Assembly: GCF_014851395.1 (NCBI RefSeq)
Contig: NW_024040041.1
Location: 10,594,041-10,658,040, forward strand
DNA length: 64,000 nucleotides
DNA from: Micropterus salmoides
Lineage: Eukaryota > Chordata > Actinopteri > Centrarchiformes > Centrarchidae
Direction: 5' to 3'
Made by a program: the position numbers and the translations under genes. The notes beneath the pieces were generated by a model. It worked only from the letters and a program-made list of their open reading frames with translations, had not been told where the DNA came from and made no database searches. Shown one piece after another: positions 25,755 to 37,725 of the stretch; the first letter of the stretch is position 1; the number at the start of each line of letters is the position of its first letter.

Positions 25755-26904
25755 CAAATCCATCTCTCTTAGCATTTATATAAACAACAAGTGAAAGGAA
25801 ACAAATGGATAATGAAAGTATGGTGTGAAGACAAATGAGTGGCAGAAGATGAGTGGGGGAGTGAGAGGATGAGTGGAGTGTGGAAATGATGAAGGGTGAG
25901 AAATGCAGAGTGACAACACGAGAGTCGAACAATTGTCCAATTTGAAAAAAGTGAGGTGCAATATCATTAGAACAAAAATGATACAGTGTGTACACAACAG
26001 AGATCAGTCTAGAAGCGATGCTGTCTATTTAAATACTTCAAAAACTAAAATATAAATGTGTTGTGTCCTCAGTCACCCTTCAATATTCTTGTGTGTAAGT
26101 GTGAGAGAGAGAAAGAGTAGACCTGTTTAAAAATGCATCTGTCTCTGTGTTTTGTCCTCCAAAAATTTTCTGAGCGAGCACACAAACGTATCCTCTGAGG
26201 GCTTTTCATGCCATCTGCTGGAAATCAATTTTCTGCCGGGTAGAAAGATATACACAAACATAGGTACACACACACATTTGCAGTCTTGGCTTTTTGCTGA
26301 CAACTTCTTCTTGAGAAAATTAAAAATGACTCTCCCCCCATGCGTCCTCTCAGTCTCTCTTCTCCTCAGTGTTTGAAAATTCCAGTCAAGAAAAAAGAAC
26401 ACAACCCACGTCTTCAGTCTGACTTCAGGAGTAGTAGATTCTTCAAAACAGTCACTCTAAATAAAACTCAGTTATGCTTGTATTGCATGTATTAGCTGGA
26501 CGACACGGTGCAGCTCTCTGAGTCATGAGCCATATGGGCAGTTACATCTTTGTACACTCTTACTATATGTCTCCAATGTTTCTGTCCCTCTCCAATTTTA
26601 TTTCTGCACTGTAACATCTGCTGGGTGTGTGATTTTTGGGCAGTTGTGAAGTATAAAAGAGTCATTACCACTCTGCGATGCTGCCAGTCCCAGTGTCACT
26701 ATATCCTCATTCTAACTGTGTCATGCCGCTGTAAGCTATCCACTTCAAAGGCCTACATATTGCTTCATCACTGACCACCTGAGGCTCTGTTTGTAAGCTG
26801 TGGTGACCTCTGACCTCTCCCATAGCTCTGTGGAAATAATCTTGCCATCACTACCACCTATAATGCTTTACTGACAAACAAGCCCAGAGTGCTTGGCTGA
26901 ATCA

Positions 26905-27760
26905 GAATCAGTTTTATACGAGGAATTTGCCTTGGTATAAACCGGTGCTTACAGTAGACTTGAACATAAATATAAATATATAAAAAGTAAGAAGATCAAA
27001 AAATTTACAAAAATTACAATAATACTAATACAATGCTGACACGTATGTGCAAAAATTCACAACATGAGCATAAAGCACTGTTGAGCGTTTGTGTAAAGTG
27101 TGGTGTCAGGAGTGTGTATGAGTGTGTGTGTGTTTTGGGAGGGGGGCATGAGAGTCAGTGACAGTGGGGGACCCGGGCCTTGTTGAGGAAGCCCACTACA
27201 ATCAGAAAGAAACTGTTCTTGTGGCGAGAGGTTTTGGTCCTAATGGACCGCAGCCTCCCGCCAGAGTGGAGTGTCTGAAATAGTTATTGTCCGGGATGGG
27301 AGATGTCAGCTCCAATCTTTCCTACTCACCTCAGAGTCCTGGAGGTGTACAACTCCTGAAGAGATGCAAGGTGAAAAAATCACCTTCTCTGCTCACCGAA
27401 TGTCCCTGGAGGTGGCAGCTGCGTACCAGATAGTGATGGAGGAGGTGAGGATGGACTCAATGATGGCGGAGTAGAAGTGCACCATCATTGACTTTGGCAG
27501 GCTGAACTTCTTCAGCTGCCACAGGACGTACAATCTCTGCTGAGCCTTCTTAATGAGGAAGATGATGTTTAGCTCCCACTTCCTGGGAGATGGTGGTTCC
27601 CAGGAAGTGGAAGGAGTCCACAGTGGTCACACAGGATGATGGGGGAGGGCGGGGCTGGGCTCTTCCTGAAGTCCACGACCATCTCCACTGCTTTCAGAGC
27701 GTTGAGCTCCAGACTATTCTTACAAATTAAGATCTGCAAAATGCTTAACACCCACTTGTT
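26905..27760 (-). mobile_element. Decayed non-LTR retrotransposon (RT C-terminal part and 3' tail)
   Basis: Minus-strand fragments include AVEMVVDFRKSPAPPSP (27569-27751), LQELYTSRTLR (about 27330-27365) and SRHKNSFFLIV (about 27195-27230). These form the familiar order of the RT C-terminal region in jockey/CR1-like fish LINEs. The end near 26905 reads as the usual 'attctgattc' type tail on the minus strand. Many stops and indels are present. Confidence 0.75.
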
Positions 27761-28074
27761 TTTTATTTAGCAACATTTCAAAAAGTCACAACACTGACAT
27801 GTTCATACCAGGGACATTTTGATTTGAATTTACCATATACAGTATCTCACAAAAATGAGTACACCCCTCACATTTTTGTAAATATTTGATTGTGACAACA
27901 CTGACAAAATGACACTTTGCTACAGTGTAAAGTAGTGAATGTACAGCTTAACAGTGTAAATGTGCAAGTCCCCTCAAAATAACACATCACATAGCCATCA
28001 TTGTCTAAACTGCCGGCAACAAAAGTGAGTACACCCCTTAGTAAAAGTGTCCTAACTGGGCCCAAAGTATTTTG

Positions 28075-29960
28075 TGTGGCCACCATTATTTTCCTGGATT
28101 GCCTTAACCCTCTTGGGCACAGAGTTCACCAGAGCTTCACAGGTTACCACTGGAGTCCTCTTTCACACTTCCATGACAACATCACAGAGCTGGTGGATGT
28201 TAGAGATTCTGCTCTCCTCCACCTTTTGTTTGAGGATGCCTGACAGATGCTCAATAGGGTTTAGGTCCAGGGTGCGAATTATACAATGACAACCGGGGGG
28301 GGGTCAACTTTTTTTCCCAGTTCATAAAGGAAACCCAGTACAGCGAAGGTATGTGCGACAGTGAACTAAAATCTTACAATATCCTCGGATATTTAACTAA
28401 TGTCATCAGTCTGTAGATGATAAATCAAATTCATTCCACCAGTTGATGGGTGCCCCATACCAAACTTCAACTTCTGTAGTCAGTGGTCACCAAGTATTCT
28501 AGAGCAAAATACAACACACAACAGCAGACCATCAAAACACTCAAACACAGACCCGCACAATGCTGAACCAGAACCAAAGACACAACCATAAAATACAGGC
28601 TGCATTATCATCTCTAATTTCTAATTCTTATCATTTTAAGTGTAAAGTTTCAGCTTAATCTTTTTTAGCAAATATCGCCTTTCCTCTTGCTCATGTTGAC
28701 TGTGAATACAATGTATAAATGTTCAATAAAGCAGTTGTCATACGCTGTTGGGGAATTGGGAATTGTTGGATCTCTTCCCTGCTCTATATAAAAAGTGCAG
28801 TAACATTAGATGGCTCATTTTAAGTAAAAGAAATGCTAATTACAAAACTCTGAAGGTGGCAAAGTTAAGTGTATTAAAGCAGCTAGATAGCTTGCTACTG
28901 ACATTAACTTACAGTGTCTCCACCAGCGTGTGGTTGACTGGACTGTAGCAGCATGTTTAACTAACGTCAAGGTTAGGAAATGTTATGGGCCATTTTAGGG
29001 CTGTTTGAAATCATGTTTTAAGTTTCTTGAATATAAGGCATGAATATGGGAAATACACGGTATTATTTACAAATACAGGTAACAAAGACCCCCCTGAACT
29101 GTTGTTTTTGCCTCTTTTGGTGGGGTGCAAGCCTTAACTAGGGGGGTCAGACCCCCCCAATCCCCACTGTAATTCGAACCATGTTTAGGTCTGGAGACAT
29201 GCTTGGTAAGTCCATCACCTTTACCCTCAGCTTCTTTAGCAAGGCAGTGGTCGTCTTGGGGGTGTGTTTGGGGTCGTTATCATGTTGGAATACTGCCCTG
29301 CGGTCCAGTCTCCAAAGAGAGGGATCATGCTCTGCTTCAGTATGTCACAGTACATGTTGGCATTCATGGTTCCCTCAATGACCTGTAGCTCTCCAATGCC
29401 AGCAGCCCCAGACCATGACACTCCCACCACCATGCTTGACTGTAGGCAAGACACACTTGTCTTTGTACTCCTCACCTGGTTGCTGCCACACACCATCTGA
29501 ACCAAATTTATCTTGGTCTCATCAGACCACAGGACATGGCTCCAGTAATCCATGTCCTTAATCTGCTTGTCTTCAGCAACATGTTTTCTTTTGCTTTCTT
29601 TTGCATCATCTTCCTTCCAGGTTTCCTTCCAGGTTTCCTTCTGGGACGACAGCCATGCAGACCAATTTGATGCAGTGTGCAGCCTATGGTCTGAGCACTG
29701 ACAGGCTGACCCCCCCCACCCCTTCAACCTCTGCAGCAATGCTGGCAGCACTCATATGTCTATTTCCTAAAGACAACCCCCGGATATGACGCTGAGCACG
29801 TGAACTCAACTTCTTTGGTCAACCATGGCAAGGCCTGTTCTGGCCTGAGTGGAACCTGACCTGTTGAACCTTCTTATAGCCCAGGCCATCTTTACGTAGA
29901 GGAACCATTACCTTTTCAAGATCCTCAGAGAGTTTTTTGCCATGAGGTGCCACATTGAAC
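28075..29960 (-). pseudogene. Tc1 transposase pseudogene
   Basis: On the minus strand, nucleotide words for the paired-type N-terminal region lie at about 29800-29960. The catalytic region follows in 29236-29751, with YWSHVLWSDETKINL (the first catalytic Asp) and VVGVSWSGAAGIGELQVIEG. The last third is separated by the inserted element and resumes at about 28260-28075. Frameshifts and stops occur in several places, so no functional transposase is made. Confidence 0.85.
28268..29183. mobile_element. hAT-like non-autonomous element nested in Tc1
   Basis: The 916-base insert begins CAGGGTGCGAATTATAC and ends in the inverted form of CATGGTTCGAATTACAG, an imperfect terminal inverted repeat with CA...TG ends. 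It is flanked by a perfect 8-bp duplication TTTAGGTC at 28260-28267 and 29184-29191, the duplication length made by hAT transposases. Removing one copy of the duplication and the insert gives back the expected Tc1 sequence. No transposase frame is inside. Confidence 0.85.
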
Positions 29961-30239
29961 TTCCAGTATGAGGGAGTGTGAGAGCGTTAACACCAAATTT
30001 AACACACCTGCTTCCAATTCACACCTGAGACCTTGTAACACTAATGAGTCACATGACACCGGGGAGTGAAAATGGGCTAATTGGGCACAATTTGGACATT
30101 TTTACTAAGGGGTGTACTCACTTTTGTTGCCAGCAGTTTAGACATAAATGCCTGTGTGATGTGTTATTTTGAGGGGACAGCAATTTACAAGCTGTACACT
30201 CACTACTTTACATTGTAGCAGAGTGTCATACCTAACAGT

Positions 30240-31835
30240 GATAAATGAATAACCTTCACGTGTTTCACAGTAAAGGCAAGCTGGGGTTGTGCCCTGTCCT
30301 TCCTTTTTAATTTATTCCCTTCCTTCCTTCCCTCCAAATAGCCACACATACACGCAGATACATGTACAGCACAGGTCCACACACTTTGCTACATTTGATG
30401 ACAAATTCCCACATCCCACACGTCCCATGTGGAGAGATGCAGGATTCGATGATAGCACAATCTGTCACCTTGAAATGGAAAAGAACGCGAGATGAAGTGA
30501 GAGAGTGAGAGATGCACAAGGGATTATGAAAGATGGATGGAGTGAAGAAATGTAGACGATGAGAAAGATTAGAATCACTTCACTGGGAATACATTATTTT
30601 TTTGGAGGGTTTATATGATTTTCCACTTGTATATGTGTTTATGCTGTGAGCTATACCATGCGTGTCTCTGCAAATAAACTATGTGTATCAAACACATTGT
30701 TGCATTAACTCTAGTTGGTATTCCACTCGAGTTCTTTCCTCATGGCCTCACCCTCCTCCAACATCTATCTTACTGCTCATATCCTCCATCTTCTCCAGTT
30801 TTTTCTCAAGTTCACTTCTCCTTTCCATTTGCTATTGCTCCTCTTTGTCTTTATTTGTTACCTATCGTTTCGCTCCATCACTTCTGTGTCTCCCTTTCAT
30901 TCTCTATCTTTCGTCTCCCACTTTCAATCCCTCCCACTCTCCCTCTCTTTCTCTCTCTCCCCAGATGAAATATTCATGCCCATCCATACTGCGAGTGTAG
31001 CAGCAGCAGCCAGAGCCACAGGAGTCAATGCTTTCAAAGACTTCAGGCCTCTGAGCTTACAGAAAAAGAGAGCGAGAGAGCAAAAGCGAGCGAGATAGAC
31101 CAAGAAAGAGAAGTGTTGGGGGAGGAAGAGAGGGAGTAGCAGGAAAATGGGAGAAGAGGTGAAGGCAGAAAAGAGCAGGTGAGAGAAAGGAATAGAGATA
31201 TGCTGTGACAGAATGAGAAAGGAAGAGAGAGTAGGAGGATGAGAGAAAGACCAAGGATCCCCTCCATCACATCAAACACCAGGCAGCACATGATGAAACG
31301 CTCCTTTTGCATTGCACACACAAACACACCTAAAAACAGATAACGTAGGTTAAACACAAAGAGAAAGAAAACCACAAAGAGATACAGCGCCTGCAGCGCG
31401 TCAAACATTGGCCGACACATGATTAAACACTTCGTTCTCTTTGTATTCCACATTAGTACACATCTAAAACTCTTGCACCCCTGGGTGCTCATAGGACCCT
31501 AGGCAGTTTTTACACAAACACACACGCACGCACACACAGTCTCTGATGCTTCCATGGTCAACCCTCCGCATGATCTGATTGGGCCTCTGCTTCTTGTTCT
31601 CCCTCTAATGTGCCAGATGTGATCTTCAATTCACTTTGTCTTATTATCCTGAGTTTGCACAACAGAGTCGCCGTCCGCCTGCCTGCTTGATAATGCCCAT
31701 GCATGCTCCGATTATGTGCCAAATTCTGGGTTGTTTCCAAGCAACCCACATTAAGCTGCTACTGCTGTGAGGGAAATGAGGCTTCAAAGCTTTGAAGGGT
31801 GTTATTGGCTGTTTGAATGTGAGTATTTGAGAGAG

Positions 31836-31886
<51 letters not shown>

Positions 31887-31984
31887 CATGTTCGGTGGGG
31901 ACTTTAACCTGAATGCACACCAACACATGGAGAGTTGTGTCACAAGGTCCCCACAGGTAGTGACGCTTTTTGAGGCAAGACATT
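30240..31984. other. Gene-free stretch with strand-asymmetric low-complexity tracts
   Basis: 30740-30960 is strongly pyrimidine-rich and 31055-31255 strongly purine-rich on the + strand. (TG)n follows at 31839-31882. No protein family is recognised; the long frames over these tracts are compositional. Confidence 0.5.
31839..31882. repeat. (TG)n microsatellite
   Basis: About 22 TG dinucleotides preceded by a short GA run. Confidence 0.95.
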
Positions 31985-32440
31985 TTATTTAATGCTGCCT
32001 TTCATGGCACTCAAGGTCATCTTACATTAAATAAGATCAGTAATAAAAACATATAATTAACAAGCAGCAATAAGAAAACAAAGCATCTATAATAACGATA
32101 TTGTAGTATAGACGCAGTAGATGCTATTAAAGTTAGCTTTAAGAACAGTTTTAATTTCTGAATAATCAACAAAAGTGGCCCTAACACTAAACCTTGTGGT
32201 ACTCTGTGGTGAACTATGTAACTTTCTGATTAATAACAACTAAATGTGTACAAAATGTGTCCTGTCTGTGAGGTAGGAGGTGAAACACAGTGACCCTAAC
32301 TCCAATTCTAGCCAGACAGTCCATGAGGAGCTGATGGGCTACAGTATCACAGTCTGCAATCAGGTCCAGGAGGATGAGGATGGAGAGTAGACCGGAGGAG
32401 GTTGTTGGTGATCTTAAGGGCAGTTTCTGTTCCACAGGAC
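31985..32440 (-). mobile_element. Probable LINE remnant
   Basis: The minus-strand frame at 32214-32435 contains GLLSILILLDLIADCDTVAH, which resembles the 'LLDLSAAFDTVDH' motif of LINE reverse transcriptases. The low-coordinate end has a 'cctttcatggcactcaagg' block like a LINE 3' end. The remnant is short and the call is tentative. Confidence 0.5.
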
Positions 32441-35416
32441 AGAGAGGATTTGATAATGAAGGACATCAGGGAAATGATAGCAAGAGGGTAAGCATGCTTA
32501 AACTATGGTTGTGGGGATTGGATCCAGGTGACATGTTGGACTTCGTAATAAGTTCAGAAATGTGATTTTCAGTTTGAAGACTGACGTCACATAGGACAGT
32601 CGATGTGGACAGCTTCATGGCACTTGCTGATTGTAAGTTGTCTGTGTGATGTTTGTGTAGCACACAGGAAGGATTATGGGTAGGGCAGTGGCTGCTGGAG
32701 CAAAGTGAGGTGTTTAAAAAGAGACTCAGGAGACCAAGAATTATAAGGTAATGCTGGCTTCTCGTATTTAAATATATATATAAAATTTAAAATTGGTTGG
32801 TACCAAAAATAAGAAATTACAATACTAAAACAATTATTAAACAAGGCAAATAGTGATATCACAATCAGGCTATGACATCAGCATAAAATGCTTACTTTCC
32901 AAACTTAAAGTGAGTATCTCACTCTCTGAAGTAGTTCTACTATTTACCTCCTGGGTGCACCCTTTAAACCTGAATTTTTGTTAATAAAAACCACATTCAA
33001 GTTTGCTCAGATCCAGTTCAATAGTACAATCCAGTACAATTCACACAGTACAACAGTAAATTGTCGTTAAATGCAGGAATGATTCCTACCACTCAGCTCC
33101 AAATCCTCAGTCCCAAGGTGGGAACAGGTGAGTTTGTTTAAGTGAATCCAAAGTCCAAATGAAAAAATGGATGTGTCAAAGGTAAGTCAGAGTATGTGTG
33201 TATGTGTGGGGTAAGGAAAGAGAGTGAAGATGAGTAAAAGGGGTTTTGTGTTGCAATGGGGATTGGCTCCCACAATCATTCAAGAAGGACGGCTCGCCAT
33301 CAATTTTCATCCGCAGATCCGATCCAGACAATGGAAGAAGAATCACACACAACAAAAAAACCCTGACCTGTCAACAGACAGGGTCAGAGAAATATTCACT
33401 GCTTAAGTACCTCATGCAATAATGTACACTACATGAACTTCAAGATACACAATGATATGCACACTGTGGGTGTTTCCTGTCTGTGCTTTCCTCTCAATAT
33501 TCAGCATATAAACATAAATAACTTGGCTGCACACAACCAAATAAGCTGCACAAATTAGCTGCACGTTAGAGCAAATAAAGTTTTGATGCAAGTGCAAAAT
33601 AAAGTAAGCCGAGTTTACACATTGAACACATTGAATACACAGTAAACCAGCTCGTTCAACTAAAAATGTAGCTTCAAATTCACTAAGTGCACATAAATAA
33701 TTTAAGGTGCACAGCAAGTTAATTTCTTAAGTTGAAAATGAACATTCTCACCGATTTCACCAGAGCGGCTGGACACACACACCCAAAATGGCGGCGCCCA
33801 GTAAAGCCACATGGTCTTCTGAAACCAAAACATACAAGACCGTATGCAACTTTCAGTACTTTCTCTCAGTGCAAAATAAATCTAACAAGTTAGCTTTTGT
33901 AGTAATGTGAAAAAGAATGAACAGAACAGTTTTAAATGAATTACCTCGCTGTGACTGTGCGTCGCGGGAAATCCCACAGACATCAAAGCTACCGAGGCTG
34001 CTAGAAGTCTCAAGCACTATATCTAAACACTGAATGTACAACTAAATTCTTACAGCAGTTAGCTACCACGTTTGTAGTGTTGAATTTAGCCTCAGTGTAG
34101 TCCGCACTAGTCTTAGTAAACTAACCTGTCTGTCTATTTTGCCCTGGTAACAGAATTTTAACCCTTTAAAACCCCTAGATAAGCTCTCAAGTTACATTTC
34201 AAGGATAAAATCACTCTCATACCGATTTTTATAGGGTTTTCCTATTTTTAAACCTAGATCACTTCATCTGTGTTACATTTGCAGCGGCCAGCTGCTCATG
34301 TAGTAATTTTGGAGTTGGTGGAGGTTTGTGTTGAACCACACAGCTTTATGAAGAGCGTGGTTTGCTTATCTAAACTAACTTAGGTCAAGCTGCTGAATTT
34401 AGCTGTAAGAAATCATAATGTGGCTGCCATGTATGGTTAGACATAAATAGTCTAGTTTGTGATCTGTGATGAAGTCATTGTCTAGAGGGGCTTTGTTCTC
34501 AATAGATCAGCTGTTGTAGAGTACAAACTTATGACAGGTTGTGTGTATTTATACAGATGATTTAGCTAGTGGAGTTAGCACACTGTAGTCTGTGCAGTCC
34601 ATGTGCAGTTAGGGCGGGAGGCCTTGTGCCTCATAATGGTCTATACAGGTAAAATTCCCACTGAGAGGGTTTTTGACAGATGAGATCAGTGGAGGAAGCT
34701 AGCAGGGGGAACAGTCCTCTGAAGTTTGCCTGTAGGACGTGAGGGTGGGAACTAACGTGTGTATGGGAGAAAGTCAATAAAGATGGGCTATAAAGTAGTT
34801 GAAAGCACAAACACATATTTTTAATATCTTATTATGTTTGATTTCCTGACAGACTGTCAGAGTGGTGTGGATGTAGGACTTTTACTTCATTGATCAAATC
34901 AGGTTTTTCCTTTTGGTGGCTGTTGATAAGCGGCTGACCCTGATGTGACCTCTGAGCTCCCTCTACAGGAAGAAAACTTCAAGGTTTCACATTACATAAT
35001 GCTACTCTGCAGTTGAATACTGTATGTATTGTGCCCTGAGTGACAGCATGTCCTCCACTCATACATCAGTTGTCAGGATAACAGCCAGCTCCTCCATTTA
35101 TTTCCATTTACTGTTTAAGTGCTACACTTGGTCAAGGCCTCTTAAAATATCTTTATTGGCAAATATTTAATGTAATATTTGTGTTTGTTTTATTGTCCAA
35201 AAACCATGAAAAGACAAAAAACAACAATTAATTGATTTATTAGTATTGCCTGTGCCATTGTTGTCCAAAGCATATTAAAAACCCATTAATTAATTTAATA
35301 TTCCAGTTTACAATTCCAAAGTTTATCATCATCAAACTGAATAATTAGGGCAAATTGGTATTGTCATGCATTTTTATTTTTTTCTTTCTCAAACATGTAA
35401 GATTTATCTGAAGTAA

Positions 35417-35477
<61 letters not shown>

Positions 35478-37724
35478 ATATTGTAATCTCATTTGTGACA
35501 TTTAACAGTTGTTTACATGTAATGAAACACTCTCAGAAGCTGTAATACCATAGCTTATTGCTGCGGGTTTGGAAAACATCAGCCTATTCTACTGGGACCT
35601 GCTGCAATCTATATAATACATTCTCTCTCAGAGCAAAGTTAGCTAATTAACAGAAATATATAGTTGGCTAATTAGCATAATATGCGAGAGAATGATTTTT
35701 CAACCCTCAGAGGACAGAAAATACAGGAGATGTAATGGAAGGTGTATGATAAAAAGTGGGAGAAAAGAAGAGGGGACAGGTTCAATGAAAGACAAAAAGA
35801 GAGAGTGTGTTAAACAGATGAACAGATGTACTACTATGAGACAGTGATATCGTGTCAGCCCTATGTACAGGACTGTTGTGTGGCAACTGCATTAGCACCC
35901 AACCTGCAGTGATCCAGGCAGACTAAAAGATCATTTAGCAGTAATATCATTCCCTTCCTCTTGACTGTGGGTCACGCAGACACAGGTCACCGCAACCGCA
36001 GCATGCCAGTCCTCTTTCTTCTATTTGGATTGCAGTGGCCGCATGATAACAAACAAACATACAGGGGCAGTCTTCCTGGGAAAGAACAGGGCAAAAAAAA
36101 GGGTAGAAATGCCACCAAACCCTGAGTATCTTCCTCATTAACAGATGAAGAAACAGAAGAGAGAGGAAAAATAAAGGTCTTGAAGGGGAAGAGATGTAAG
36201 TAATTCCTCCAGCCTGCTGGTCCACATAGGGAATTTACAAGCAGCAAGTTGTTCAATAATTTATTGATTTTCTTAGTTAGCTTTTCTTTCTTTGAGGATT
36301 TGATGTAAATGATTATCTGACAGTTTTCAGCTCAACTAGTGAGTGAAAGTATGTATGGGGTTGTGTCTCTTTGCCCGGTGTAAATTAATCAGTGGATTGT
36401 TTATTCTTCTACCTATTAGTGTGATTTTGTTGAGAATACTGTTCAATATTGTTTTTAGGAAGAGCCTCCAGTTTACTGAGGAATAAAGGATGCAGGAATG
36501 TATTTCACACTCCTAAATATCCCATAAAGTGGTGTTTATGACAGTTGTTTAATTGTATCTTGATTATCTTGTAACTGCTGCTGAATTCCTTTAAAAGTGA
36601 GATGTTATTGTGGGAGTATGGGAAGTACGTTTGCATCACAACATTCGTTCCAATGGGTTTTGTGAATGGTACAGCATGTTTAAAAATGTTTCAGCAGACT
36701 ATTTGTCTCCAAACAAGTCAAAGATTCTGAGTATCAAAGTTTTCCATTCCATCTGCAATTTACAGTACCATGTCCCACACTGATGCATTTTTTCTGCTTT
36801 CCATTTTGTTCCAACAGGTGTTCATCAAAAAAAGTTGGTTTATAACCGACTGTGTCACAGAAGTTGTGTGTGTTTCTGATGTGATTTTAGCCATTCCAGC
36901 AGCATAGCTCTATGGTCGGCAGTATCAGTCTGTCAGTCGTCCACCACTCATGTTCCCCAGAGGATGAATCTTAAGCCCCTTTTAAATTGGACAAAAACCC
37001 ACTAAGACCTATTAACATCTGGCTTTTGTTTTCAGTAGGAAAGGATACAATTGACACCCGGTTGGACACGCAAATCTTCGCCCCTTTTCCGGCACGACTG
37101 TTTCACCTTATTCTATCTGTGGATGTCATTAAACGCCTCATCCGTATGTTTATGTTGTATTAGCATGTTAGGCTAACAGTGCACCAGCAGCTACATCCTG
37201 TAATATCTGCGCACTTGTCACCGGTCACTTTCTCGCTGCTATGGGCTACACCCAGCAACCACTGTGACATTGTCACTGGCTTCCATGCTTCTTTCTGCTG
37301 TTTCCTAACCCTGTTTTCCAGCATGTTTGTGACATTGAATGCCACACGTCAAAAAATAAATAAATAAATAAAACCAGAAAAGACAAACTTGGCAATGTGA
37401 CAGGACTCACTTGCCTACATGACAATGTTTACATTAGCATTTAGCTCAAAGCCCTGTTCAGCCTCACAGAGCTGCCAGCATGACTGTAGACTTCTCAAAT
37501 ATTGTGTCTGAAACTGTATCTTACTGTCAGTAAGCTTCATTGCAAACACTTGTCTACCTTTTTCAGTTACCTCAAATTGGTGTCTTTGTTAATTTGTCTA
37601 CTCCAGTGTGCGTATAAGTGGAATGCACTGGTTTCGTGTTGATCAACTTTGAAGGTTTGGCAGGGCTGCATGGTCTGTTTGGATTTTAAATATCTCTCTG
37701 TGTTGTTTTCTCTCTTTCCTCCAG
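32441..37724. other. Gene-free stretch upstream of the FAM20C-like gene
   Basis: No coding exon is recognised. A (TG)n tract lies at 35422-35474 and an (AAAT)n run near 37354-37373. Any 5' untranslated exon of the FAM20C-like gene should lie here or further upstream, because an acceptor (cctccag) precedes its start codon by one base. Confidence 0.5.
35422..35474. repeat. (TG)n microsatellite
   Basis: About 26 uninterrupted TG dinucleotides. Confidence 0.95.
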
Positions 37725-37725
37725 C

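Larger units (their letters stand above)
27838..30235 (-). mobile_element. Tc1/mariner element, dead, interrupted by a hAT-like MITE
   Basis: The left end starts after a TA at 27838-27839 with 'cagtatctcac' and 'atgagtacacccctcacat'. The right part (30108-30235) repeats these words inverted ('ggggtgtactcacttttgtt'). The outer tip on the right is degraded. The interior on the minus strand is a Tc1 transposase gene from about 29960 to 28030, with frameshifts and a 916-base insertion at 28268-29183. Confidence 0.9.

Noticed and set aside
29236..29751. 171-codon frame as an active transposase gene
   Set aside because: It is only the middle part of the Tc1 transposase, with frameshifts at both sides and an inserted element splitting the 3' part.
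30715..31098. 127-codon frame with a protein-like end (SVAAAARATGVNAFKDF) after an acceptor-like site
   Set aside because: The N-terminal part is low-complexity pyrimidine sequence, there is no good donor after it, and no family is recognised.
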